DNA of 64,000 nucleotides from Myxococcales bacterium (GTDB lineage: Bacteria; Myxococcota_A; UBA9042), in the NCBI GenBank assembly GCA_947491025.1, contig CANLIC010000008.1, forward strand, positions 90,149 through 154,148. Direction: 5' to 3'. A program made the translations under genes and the position numbers. Every line of letters begins with the position of its first letter. The first letter of the stretch is position 1. The notes beneath the pieces were generated by a model. The model had not been told where the DNA came from and searched no databases. It worked only from the letters and a program-made list of their open reading frames with translations. Of this stretch, positions 15,594-23,465 are shown one piece after another.

Positions 15594-17821
15594 GCGCCGC
15601 GTTGCCGCCACCGGCGCCGTCTTCGCCGGGCCACGAAGACCAGGAGCTCGAGAGGAGCGCGATGCCGTTCCGCCAGCACCTGGTGGAGCTGCGGTCGCGG
15701 ATGCTGCAGGCCTCGATCGGCTTGGCGGTCGGCTTTTTCATCGCTTGGAGCTTCCACGTCGAGCTCTTTGAGCTGCTGTCGGCGCCTATCCGCGACGCGA
15801 TGGCGGACAACGGTCTGTTCGCGATCAAGGCTTTGCAGATCACCGAGAGCATCTCGGTCTACATGCGCCTGTCGCTGGTCGGCGGCCTCTTCTTGGCCAG
15901 CCCGTGGGTGTTCTGGCAGATCTGGGCCTTCGTCGCGCCGGGCCTGTTGCGCAGCGAGAAGCGGCTCGCCGTGCCGATCTTGACGGCGTCGGTGCTGTTC
16001 TTCTTCGCTGGGGCGGCCTTCTGCTACTTCGTCGTCCTGCCCTTCATGACCGACTTCTTGATCAAGATGACCATCGAGGCCGACGGGCTGACCCTGGAGC
16101 CGACCCTCCAGAGCACGACCAGCTACGCGCTGTGGCTGCTCCTCGCGTTCGGGCTGGTCTTCGAGCTGCCGGTTTTCATGTACTTTCTGACAGCGCTCGA
16201 GCTGACGACGGCGCGCTCGCTGCTCGCCTTCTATCGGTATTGGGTGGTGATTGCCGCGATCATCGGCGCGCTGCTGACGCCAACGCCCGACCCGATCAAC
16301 CAGCTGCTGATGAGCGGCCCGCTGGTCGTGTTGTACGGACTCGGCATCGCCATCGCCTGGGTCGTGGAGCTCGATCGCCGGAGCGGTCGCCCCTTGCCGG
16401 TCCGCGGCGCGCTGGCGCTCCTCTCGCTGCTGCTGGTGGCCGGCTGGGCTGGCGCGCGTCAGGTCGACGCCACCCGGCGCCGTGAGCCGCTCGCCGATGT
16501 GCCGCGCGACGCTGTCCAGCTCGTCGGGGTGCACACGCCGACGCTCGACAAGCTGCAGCAGCTGGCTGCCGGCGACACTGGCGCCCAGGGCCTCGGCGCG
16601 CTCAGTCTCGTGCCCGGGCTGAAGCTGACGGTCGAGGGCCCTCAGCTCTACCTCGTGCGCTTGGCCGAGGGTGTGGTGCTCATCGTCCCTATGAAGGGGG
16701 CCGACGCCGTGCCTGACCAGGTGGCGACCGCGTTGCGCACCAGCCGGCTGCAGCACGCCGGGGGCCCATCGACGGTGTTCACGCTGCGCGGCGAGCCGCG
16801 GCGGCTCCGAATCACGGCGCCTCAGCCCGATCTGCTCTGGGTGGGCCACGAGACCGCGGTTGCGGCGCTGGCCGCAGTCCGGGCTGGCGATCGCCCAGCG
16901 CTCAAGGACGACGTGCACTTCGCCGAGCGGCTGGAGGAGCTGCGCGCAAGCGGCCCGCTGTGGGCATTGACGTTGGCTGAGGCTGGGGTGGCCGGCTGGC
17001 TCCCTGGCGCCGCGCTGGCCGATCGGGTGCAGCGCGCGAGCGCCTGGATCGACGAGGACGGCGGCCGCGTGCAGCTGCGCCTGGAGTGCCGCAGCGACGC
17101 CGACGCCCGCAGCGTGCGTGACCGACTCGCGGTCTGGCTCGCCGAGCTTCGCGACGCTCAGCAGCAAGCGCCCGCTGGCGGCGCCGACGCAGAGCGCCTG
17201 GACCTCGTGACGCGGCGCCTCGCGGCGGTTGCGGGCCTCTTGGCCCGGGTCGGCGAGTCGGCGGCGCGGGCGCTACCCGACGGCAGCAGCGAGGCGCTGA
17301 CCCTGCTGGCCGCTGCGAACGACGCCAGCCGCCTGAGCCGCGAGCTGCGCGGGCCCGCGCCCGCTCGCTCCGCCGTACCGGCCAACGCGCTGGCGCGCCT
17401 CGGCTCGCCGCCCCAGGTCGGTGAGGTCATGCTGCGCGGCGCGACCCTGACCTGGCGCGTGGAGGGTCAACCCGCCACCTTGCTGGCTGCACTGCTTGCG
17501 CCCTCACGCGAGGCGATCGACGGCTCGGCGGCGGCAGCGGCGCTGCAAGGCGGAGTGCAGCCGCCCGAGGCGATGGCGCCCGAGTCGCCCCAAGTCGAGG
17601 CCGGTGGCAACGAAGGGCCCGAAGCAGCGGCAGCAGCGGCGGCAGCTGCGGCCGGGGCGGCAGCGGCGGCAGCGGCGGCAGCGGCCCCCCCCGCTGCGAT
17701 GGCAGCGCCGCCGGCGGAGCCGGGCATCGGAACGCCGCCGGAGCCGGGCCGCCTGCCGCAACCGGAAGGGGCTCCACCGCCGGCGCCTTTCCCGGGCGCA
17801 GCGCCGACCGTGGCGCCCTAG
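15590..17821 (+). CDS. tatC: TatC with an extra transmembrane helix and ~450-residue C-terminal extension
   Basis: A 743-residue protein. Residues ~25-262 are a complete TatC: HLVELRSR (conserved Glu33), six membrane helices at about 39-57, 91-113, 126-150, 178-200, 215-231 and 236-259, the acidic FGLVFELP segment and the LTPTPDPINQLLMSG signature. TatC normally ends here (about 250 residues). Here a seventh helix (271-289) follows, then ~330 residues of mixed alpha/beta sequence and an Ala/Pro tail (~600-743, encoded by GCN-rich DNA at 17620-17820). Known TatC topology (both ends cytoplasmic) would place the extension in the periplasm; that is inference. The four-base overlap with tatB shows translational coupling. 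Confidence 0.9.
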   Translation: MSAALPPPAPSSPGHEDQELERSAMPFRQHLVELRSRMLQASIGLAVGFFIAWSFHVELFELLSAPIRDAMADNGLFAIKALQITESISVYMRLSLVGGLFLASPWVFWQIWAFVAPGLLRSEKRLAVPILTASVLFFFAGAAFCYFVVLPFMTDFLIKMTIEADGLTLEPTLQSTTSYALWLLLAFGLVFELPVFMYFLTALELTTARSLLAFYRYWVVIAAIIGALLTPTPDPINQLLMSGPLVVLYGLGIAIAWVVELDRRSGRPLPVRGALALLSLLLVAGWAGARQVDATRRREPLADVPRDAVQLVGVHTPTLDKLQQLAAGDTGAQGLGALSLVPGLKLTVEGPQLYLVRLAEGVVLIVPMKGADAVPDQVATALRTSRLQHAGGPSTVFTLRGEPRRLRITAPQPDLLWVGHETAVAALAAVRAGDRPALKDDVHFAERLEELRASGPLWALTLAEAGVAGWLPGAALADRVQRASAWIDEDGGRVQLRLECRSDADARSVRDRLAVWLAELRDAQQQAPAGGADAERLDLVTRRLAAVAGLLARVGESAARALPDGSSEALTLLAAANDASRLSRELRGPAPARSAVPANALARLGSPPQVGEVMLRGATLTWRVEGQPATLLAALLAPSREAIDGSAAAAALQGGVQPPEAMAPESPQVEAGGNEGPEAAAAAAAAAAGAAAAAAAAAAPPAAMAAPPAEPGIGTPPEPGRLPQPEGAPPPAPFPGAAPTVAP

Positions 17822-17852
17822 TCGCTTCCGCGAGACCGTCCATCGAAGGGCC

Positions 17853-17880
17853 CGACGTCGCCGTTGGCTTGGCGACGTTG
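17853..17880. terminator. Hairpin between convergent tatC and epimerase genes, likely bidirectional terminator
   Basis: CGACGTCGCC (17853-17862) pairs with GGCGACGTTG (17871-17880), a 10-bp stem with one G-T pair and an 8-nt loop. It lies in the only spacer between two convergent genes. There is no U-run on either side, so termination might depend on Rho. Confidence 0.55.
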
Positions 17881-17882
17881 AA

Positions 17883-18815
17883 TCAGGCTTGCAGGTACCA
17901 GCGCACAGCGCGGCGCAGGCCCTCTTGGAAGTCCACCGCCGCACGATAGCCCAGGTCGCGCTTGGCAGCGGCGATGTCGGCCTGGCTGTGGCGGATGTCG
18001 CCGGCGCGCGGCGGCCCGAACTCGGGCTCGATCGCGGTCCCGAGGACGGTGTTGATGCCCGCGACCAGGTCGAGCAGCGTGTAGCGCCCTCCGAGGGCGA
18101 TGTTGTAGACGCGGCCGGGCGCGGCCTCCGCCGTCAGCGCCAGCAGATTGGCTTCGACGACGTTATCGATGTAGCAGAAGTCGCGGGACTGCATGCCGTC
18201 GCCGAAAATTCTGGGCCGCTCTCCCCGGGCCATGCCGGTGACAAAGCGGGGGATGACCGCAGCGTAGTCGGAGTCGGGCGACTGCCTTGGCCCGAACACG
18301 TTGAAATAGCGCAATGCGACGGTCTCAAGGCCGTACACCTGGTGCCAAACCTTGCAATAGTACTCGCCAAAAAGCTTGGCGGCTCCGTAAGGCGACATCG
18401 GCTGCGGCGCCATCGTCTCAACCTTGGGCAGCACCGCGGTCTCGCCATAGGCCGATGAAGAGGCAGCGTAGACCAAGCGCCGCACGCCGAGGGCGCGTGC
18501 CGCCTCGAGCACCTGGAAGGTGCCGTGGACATTGACGTCGTGGCTTGCGCCGGGGTCAGCCACCGATCGCGACACCGAGGGCAGAGCGGCCTGATGGAGG
18601 ACCGCTTCGCAGCCCTCCATCGCGGCGCGGACGGTCGCAGCGTCGCGGATGTCGCCGCGTACGAGACGCACGTCGTGCTCAATCCCCTGCAGGTTGACGA
18701 GCCTGCCCGAGGACAAATCGTCGAGGATGACCACCGCGTCGCCCCGGGCGAGCAACGCGTGCGCTAGGTTGCTTCCAATGAAGCCGGCGCCGCCGGTGAT
18801 GAGGATCTTCGCCAC
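17883..18815 (-). CDS. NAD-dependent sugar-nucleotide epimerase (UDP-GlcNAc/Glc 4-epimerase type)
   Basis: A 310-residue extended short-chain dehydrogenase/reductase. The N-terminal NAD-binding motif is TGGAGFIGS (residues 7-15), and the catalytic set is Ser119-121 with Tyr143-xxx-Lys147 (SPYGAAK). The ARYFNVFGPRQ-like segment (LRYFNVFGPRQ) and the GDGMQSRDFCYIDN stretch are typical of UDP-GlcNAc C4-epimerases of the WbpP type and of UDP-glucose 4-epimerases; the exact substrate cannot be read. It probably acts in surface polysaccharide precursor synthesis with the UDP-sugar 6-dehydrogenase at 33.4 kb. It lies 66 bp downstream of rho on the same strand and may share its transcript. Confidence 0.88.
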   Translation of the reverse strand: MAKILITGGAGFIGSNLAHALLARGDAVVILDDLSSGRLVNLQGIEHDVRLVRGDIRDAATVRAAMEGCEAVLHQAALPSVSRSVADPGASHDVNVHGTFQVLEAARALGVRRLVYAASSSAYGETAVLPKVETMAPQPMSPYGAAKLFGEYYCKVWHQVYGLETVALRYFNVFGPRQSPDSDYAAVIPRFVTGMARGERPRIFGDGMQSRDFCYIDNVVEANLLALTAEAAPGRVYNIALGGRYTLLDLVAGINTVLGTAIEPEFGPPRAGDIRHSQADIAAAKRDLGYRAAVDFQEGLRRAVRWYLQA

Positions 18816-18881
18816 GTCGTCCCTCGCGTCAAGATCGCGGCCATGCGCCTACGCGATGGGGAGGCGCCGAGCTGCGCCCGA

Positions 18882-20129
18882 TCAGTGGTTCATGTCGTCG
18901 AGGAATTCCTGGTTGCTGCGGTACTTGCGCACCTTGTCGAGCAGGAACTCCATCGAGTCGACGACGTTGAGCGGGTGCAAGAGTTGGCGGAGCAAGTAGA
19001 CCCGGTTCAGCGTCCGCTCATCCATCAGCAAATCTTCCTTGCGCGTGCCAGACTTGTTGATGTCGAGGCAGGGGAAGATTCGCTTCTCCATCAGCTTGCG
19101 GTCGAGGTGGATTTCGCAGTTGCCGGTGCCCTTGAACTCTTCGAAGATCACCTCGTCCATGCGCGAGCCGGTGTCGACCAGCGCCGTGCCGATGATGGTG
19201 AGGCTGCCGCCCTCTTCGATGTTGCGGGCCGCGCCAAAGAAGCGCTTGGGCTTGTGCAGGGCGTTGCTGTCGACGCCACCGGACAGGATCTTGCCACTCG
19301 GCGGCACAACGGTGTTGTACGCGCGGGCGAGGCGGGTGATCGAGTCGAGCAAGATCACCACGTCGCGACCATGCTCGACGAGGCGCTTGGCCTTCTCGAT
19401 GACCATCTCGGCGACCTGCACGTGGCGGCTGGCCGGCTCGTCGAAGGTCGACGAGATGACCTCGCCCTGAACGGTGCGCTGCATGTCGGTCACTTCTTCG
19501 GGCCGCTCGTCGATGAGCAGCACGATGAGGTAAACCTCCTTGTGGTTGGCGGCGACCGCGTGCGCGATCTCCTGCAGCAGTACGGTCTTGCCGGTACGCG
19601 GCGGAGCGACGATCAAGGTGCGCTGGCCCTTGCCCTGTGGGCAGAGCAGGTCGATGACGCGGGTCGTGAACGAGCGGCTGTCGTACTCCAGCGACAGACG
19701 CTCTTCGGGGTAGAGCGGCGTGAGGTTGTCGAACAAGATCTTGTTCTTGGCGCGCTCTGGCTCCTCGAAGTTGATCGAGTCGACCTTGAGCAGAGCGAAG
19801 TAGCGCTCGCCCTCGCGCGGCGGCCGGATCTCGCCAGCCACGGTGTCGCCGTTGCGCAGGCCGAAGCGGCGGATCTGGGATGGCGAGACGTAGATGTCGT
19901 CAGAACCAGGGAAGTAGTTGTAGTCGGGCGACCGCAAGAAGCCGTAGCCGTCGGGCAGGACCTGCAGCACGCCTTCGGCGAAGATCGCGCCTTCGCGGTT
20001 GGTTTGGGCCTGCAGCAAGGCAAAGATGAGGTCCTGCCGGTGCATGCCCGCGGGCTCTTCGATGCCGAGCTCGTTGCTCAGGTCCACCAGGTCGGCCATT
20101 CGCATGTGCTTAAGATCGTTCAAATTCAT
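18882..20129 (-). CDS. rho: Transcription termination factor Rho
   Basis: A 415-residue hexameric RNA helicase that ends untranslated transcripts. The N-terminal helix bundle (1-45) and cold-shock-like RNA-binding domain (~48-125, with [12 protein letters not shown] and [10 protein letters not shown]) precede the ATPase core: Walker A APPRTGKT (175-182), Walker [16 protein letters not shown]-loop and R-loop regions [16 protein letters not shown] and [13 protein letters not shown]. The length is close to the E. coli protein (419). A strong promoter at 20324-20352 leaves a leader of about 190 nt. Rho is known to regulate its own leader in E. coli; whether that happens here is inference. Confidence 0.98.
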   Translation of the reverse strand: MNLNDLKHMRMADLVDLSNELGIEEPAGMHRQDLIFALLQAQTNREGAIFAEGVLQVLPDGYGFLRSPDYNYFPGSDDIYVSPSQIRRFGLRNGDTVAGEIRPPREGERYFALLKVDSINFEEPERAKNKILFDNLTPLYPEERLSLEYDSRSFTTRVIDLLCPQGKGQRTLIVAPPRTGKTVLLQEIAHAVAANHKEVYLIVLLIDERPEEVTDMQRTVQGEVISSTFDEPASRHVQVAEMVIEKAKRLVEHGRDVVILLDSITRLARAYNTVVPPSGKILSGGVDSNALHKPKRFFGAARNIEEGGSLTIIGTALVDTGSRMDEVIFEEFKGTGNCEIHLDRKLMEKRIFPCLDINKSGTRKEDLLMDERTLNRVYLLRQLLHPLNVVDSMEFLLDKVRKYRSNQEFLDDMNH

Positions 20130-20323
20130 GCTAATACCATCTCACAGGCGCCGTAGATTGGAGTGGCGCGATGACGGCCTTCGGACCGGGGAGGACCGAC
20201 GAACCGGGGGGAGCGGGGGGACAGCTAGCCGAACGGCCGCTGTGGCGGGGCCGGCAGCCTGTGACGATCCGTGCTCGTGGGCCGAGGGGCCGAAGTTGGA
20301 TCGTCTTGGTGCCAGATGCGCGG

Positions 20324-20352
20324 AAGTTAGTGGCGTCCGGCCGCTTTGTCAA
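20324..20352 (-). promoter_or_regulatory. Sigma-70-type promoter of rho
   Basis: On the minus strand a perfect TTGACA (20347-20352) is followed after exactly 17 nt by TAACTT (20324-20329). Transcription would start near 20317, giving a leader of about 190 nt before the rho ATG at 20129. The intergenic stretch 20130-20399 holds no other gene. Confidence 0.62.
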
Positions 20353-20399
20353 ACTGCGCAACCGCCGCGCGAGGGGCGAGGCGCGGCAGGCGGCGGGGC

Positions 20400-22214
20400 C
20401 TAGTCCTCGCGGTGAAGGCTGCAGGGCTCGTGGCAGACCGGCAGCCGCGCGCAGTCGAAGCGCAGGTGCTCATCGGGCGCCAATTGCTCGGCGACCACCG
20501 CCTCGATGGAGCCGGGTGGCAGCAACGCGGCCAGACGGCGGGCGATCTCGAGGAGCCTGGCGGTAGAACCCGAGAAATGCGAATCGATCCAGCGCATACG
20601 GTAGGCGAGCAGCCGCATCGACCGCGTCGGCACCGCCGCGATGTCGGTGTGCGAGGGCCGGGTCCACAGCCCGAGCCGCACCATCTCGCGCACCAGCCAG
20701 AACGCCGCAGTCGCCGGCGCGCCGCGCAACAAGCCCTGCTGCAAGGTGCCGATGAGCATCTCGGATTGAGGCGTCTCCGTCAGCACGGTCGGCAGGTCGG
20801 GCCGAGCTGCCAGGGCGCGGCCGCCGATGACCGCGTCCAACAGCACTGCCCGCAGCTGCTGCGCCGCAACGTCAGGCGTGCCGAGCGCCCAGCGGACCAC
20901 AACCTCGGCCAGCGTCTCGGGGCGCTCGTAGAGCATCGCCACCGGGCCCAATCCGCCGGCGCGCTCGACCAGCAGCTCCGCCAGGGAACCATCCGGGCGG
21001 ACCGCGTACAGGCGGGCCAGCAGCGCCGCCAAGAACAGGTGCCGCGCCGGCTCGTTGGCCGCCATCCGCGGCTCGAGGCCGAGCGCGACCAAGGAAGATC
21101 CCCCTGCTGCCACGCCGCGCTGGCGGCCCAGTTCGCGCAGCTGAGCGACGGCCTCGGCGGCGTCCACCGGCTCGCGCAGGCAGCCGACCTCGAGGCGCGC
21201 CTGCGCCACCCAGGTGCTCGGCGCGACGGTCGAGCGGTTGCGGAGGGGGGTGGCAGACCCGGCGGACCCTGTGGCCCCCGCGACGGCCGGCACCGCAGCG
21301 GCAGCGGCGCGGGCGCTGGTGGTTGCCGGCGCGGGCGCGTCTGCCCGGGCAGTGGTGGCGGCAGCGCTGCGCGACAGCGGCGGCGCGATCGGCGCGTCGG
21401 GCGCGTCGCCGGTGGGCTCCTGCAAGGCGTCGACGTAGCGGGCAAAGGTCGACTCGTCCACCGGAGGCGCTTCGGGTGGCAGGTCGAGGCCCTCCTCGTC
21501 GGGCTCGGGATCGGCGGCCTTCGCGGCTGGGCGGCCTGGCGCCTTGGCGGCGGCGACAGGGGTGGCAGGGGCGGCCGGCGTAGGCGCAGCGACTGGCGCG
21601 GCGTCGCCTTCGCCGTCGTCGCCGTCTCCTGCGGCGGCTACCGCGGCCTCGTCCTCGAGGAATTCGTCAACGTCGACACCGCGCAGCCGCGGGACTGCCT
21701 CCTTGCCCAGATCGGTGAGGCCCCAGCGGATGCCGATGAGCTTGATGCGCCCGCTCGCGACAGCCCACTTGATCCATGCCTGGAAATCGGTGAGACGAAG
21801 ATGCTTTCCCGGGTAGACGTAGCTGGTCAGCATTCGGTGCAGCTCATGCGTCGAATGCAGTCGCCCGCCGCCCTCGCTGTCGAGCGCCTCCAACACATAT
21901 TTGCACAGCAGCGTGTTCTCGTCGTAGAGCCGCTTGTAGAGATGCGACTTCTGGCCCTCGGCGTCGTCGATGGCGAACATCTGGGTCGCCCACTTGCCCA
22001 GGCTGACCTTGCTGCCCTTGGTCTGGACGTCGACGAACTCCAGCGCCACCGGCACCGCCTCCTTGTCCCAAGCGCTCTGCTCGCGCAGCCACTCCCGCAG
22101 GTCCTTGGAGGAGGGCGCCGTCCGCTGGATGTGGCCAAATAGCTTGTTCACGAACGGGATCATCTCCTGCTCGCGCACCTCCGGGAAGCCCGCGTACTCG
22201 ATCCGCTGCACCAT
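20400..22214 (-). CDS. Uncharacterised cytoplasmic protein with a disordered middle
   Basis: A 604-residue protein starting at ATG 22214, chosen over an upstream in-frame ATG because GGGAGG lies about seven bases before it and a promoter ends just upstream. Residues 1-185 are a helical domain with a winged-helix-like stretch (LTDFQAWIKWAVASGRIKL, then IRWGLTDLGKEAV). Residues ~190-335 are a low-complexity Ala/Pro/Asp/Thr linker. Residues ~340-604 are a second helical domain rich in Ala/Leu/Arg that ends with a Cys/His-bearing tail (CARLPVCHEPCSLH), a possible metal site. No family is recognised. It is separated from rho by a 270-bp leader region and is divergent from the PEGA gene. Confidence 0.72.
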   Translation of the reverse strand: MVQRIEYAGFPEVREQEMIPFVNKLFGHIQRTAPSSKDLREWLREQSAWDKEAVPVALEFVDVQTKGSKVSLGKWATQMFAIDDAEGQKSHLYKRLYDENTLLCKYVLEALDSEGGGRLHSTHELHRMLTSYVYPGKHLRLTDFQAWIKWAVASGRIKLIGIRWGLTDLGKEAVPRLRGVDVDEFLEDEAAVAAAGDGDDGEGDAAPVAAPTPAAPATPVAAAKAPGRPAAKAADPEPDEEGLDLPPEAPPVDESTFARYVDALQEPTGDAPDAPIAPPLSRSAAATTARADAPAPATTSARAAAAAVPAVAGATGSAGSATPLRNRSTVAPSTWVAQARLEVGCLREPVDAAEAVAQLRELGRQRGVAAGGSSLVALGLEPRMAANEPARHLFLAALLARLYAVRPDGSLAELLVERAGGLGPVAMLYERPETLAEVVVRWALGTPDVAAQQLRAVLLDAVIGGRALAARPDLPTVLTETPQSEMLIGTLQQGLLRGAPATAAFWLVREMVRLGLWTRPSHTDIAAVPTRSMRLLAYRMRWIDSHFSGSTARLLEIARRLAALLPPGSIEAVVAEQLAPDEHLRFDCARLPVCHEPCSLHRED

Positions 22215-22251
22215 CGTCGCGCCTCCCACCCGCTCGCTGCGGCCGGTCCGG

Positions 22252-22280
22252 ATGGTAGGTCCAGGCCCAGGGCTTGGCAA
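22252..22280 (-). promoter_or_regulatory. Sigma-70-type promoter for the 604-residue protein gene
   Basis: On the minus strand TTGCCA (22275-22280) and TACCAT (22252-22257) are separated by exactly 17 nt; five and four of six bases match consensus. The start site would be near 22245, about 30 nt before ATG 22214. Confidence 0.6.
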
Positions 22281-22375
22281 TCTGCGGCGGCTCGGGCCTG
22301 GCGGAAGGCGGCGCGAAGTCCGCGAGGCGGCATGGGGCGGTGCCGTCGTGGCCATTGCCCCTGGCGGTGGCGCGG

Positions 22376-22404
22376 TTGACCCCGCCGCGCCAGTCCCCTA
22401 CGAT
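22376..22404 (+). promoter_or_regulatory. Sigma-70-type promoter for the PEGA/kelch/GT117 operon
   Basis: TTGACC (22376-22381), 17-nt spacer, TACGAT (22399-22404). The start site near 22411 leaves a short leader carrying the ribosome site and the TTG start at 22437. It faces the minus-strand promoter at 22252-22280, so the 222-bp spacer is a true divergent promoter region. Confidence 0.65.
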
Positions 22405-22423
22405 CCCGGACCGGGTCTCGGGC

Positions 22424-22429
22424 AGGAGG
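22424..22429 (+). promoter_or_regulatory. AGGAGG ribosome site that fixes a TTG start
   Basis: A full AGGAGG lies seven bases before TTG 22437, with no nearby ATG or GTG. This decides the non-ATG start of the PEGA protein gene. Confidence 0.75.
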
Positions 22430-22436
22430 GCACGCG

Positions 22437-23465
22437 TTGAATTGGGGCGAAGCGAAGCCGGACGAAGTCGAGCGCCCCGTCGCTAGGTCCGCTCACGCGA
22501 CCTTCATCGCAGCGCGTCGCCGTGGCGGTTGGGCGCTGCTGACGCTGGCCGCGCTCCTCGCCACTTCGACGTTGGCCAACCCAGCCTTTGCAGTGCGCAA
22601 ACGCAATGACCGCGATCGCATCTGGGTGATGCGCGTGGAGAGCACGCAGCTCGACGACAGCGCGCGCAAGGACTTGACCCAGACGCTCAGCAACGCTGCC
22701 AATGCCTACAAGCACTTCGAGGTGATGACCTCCAAGGTCGACCCGGTCGAGGAGATGTTCGAGTTCGAGTGCACCGAGGCCGGCGTCGACTGCCTGACCA
22801 AGATCGGCCGCAAGCACAAGGTCGACAAGGTCATCTACTCCGAGGTGTCCAAGGACGGCGAGGGCAAGCTGGAGTGGTCGTTGCGGGTCGTGGGCTTGGA
22901 GCCTGTACCCCGGGTCGAGCAATCGACGCGGCACCTCATCGAGGGCCAAGACGCGACCAAGATCGCAGAGAAGGCCCTGCTGGTGCTGGTCGGCCCAGTC
23001 GATCTGCCGAAGCGGGGCGACGCCTCGCTTGGGACGTTGGCGGTGCGTCTGGCCGGCGGCGGTGTCGCGCTGGTCTACGTCGACGACAATTTGCTCGGTC
23101 GCACCTCGGTGGGTGGCCTCACGGCCCAGCTGCCGGCCGGCCGCTACCGGCTGCGCGTCGTGCGAGCGGGCTACCGGGAGTTCCAGACGATCGTCGTGAT
23201 CGCCGCCGAGAAGGCGACCGAGCTGGCGGTGGCGCTTGAGTTGGCCCCTGAGCCGACACGGCCGCCGCCCGGTGCCCCGACCAAGGACGATGGTGTGACC
23301 AGCAGCCCCTGGTTCTGGGTCGGCGTGGGCGCCGTTGCGCTTGCCGGCGCTGGCGTCGCGGCGTACCTGCTGACGCGCGGCGACGAAGCGCCCGAGATCG
23401 GCAAAGCGACCTTCACCTTTGACTCATCGACCGCGCATCTCGATCCCATTTTTGGTGCCCGATGA
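22437..23465 (+). CDS. Secreted/membrane PEGA-domain protein
   Basis: A 342-residue protein from TTG 22437. A basic N-terminus and hydrophobic stretch (GWALLTLAALLATSTLANPAFA, ~30-52) form a signal peptide or anchor. Residues ~60-180 are an alpha/beta region (DRIWVMRVESTQLDD...) of unknown type with two Cys. Residues ~192-265 fit a PEGA domain, a surface beta-sandwich, with the characteristic ending AGYREFQTIVVI. A second hydrophobic helix near residue 290 (FWVGVGAVALAGAGVAAYLL) anchors the C-terminus, and a short polar tail follows. The stop overlaps the next ATG by four bases (ATGA). Envelope location is likely; the activity is unknown. Confidence 0.75.
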   Translation: MNWGEAKPDEVERPVARSAHATFIAARRRGGWALLTLAALLATSTLANPAFAVRKRNDRDRIWVMRVESTQLDDSARKDLTQTLSNAANAYKHFEVMTSKVDPVEEMFEFECTEAGVDCLTKIGRKHKVDKVIYSEVSKDGEGKLEWSLRVVGLEPVPRVEQSTRHLIEGQDATKIAEKALLVLVGPVDLPKRGDASLGTLAVRLAGGGVALVYVDDNLLGRTSVGGLTAQLPAGRYRLRVVRAGYREFQTIVVIAAEKATELAVALELAPEPTRPPPGAPTKDDGVTSSPWFWVGVGAVALAGAGVAAYLLTRGDEAPEIGKATFTFDSSTAHLDPIFGAR

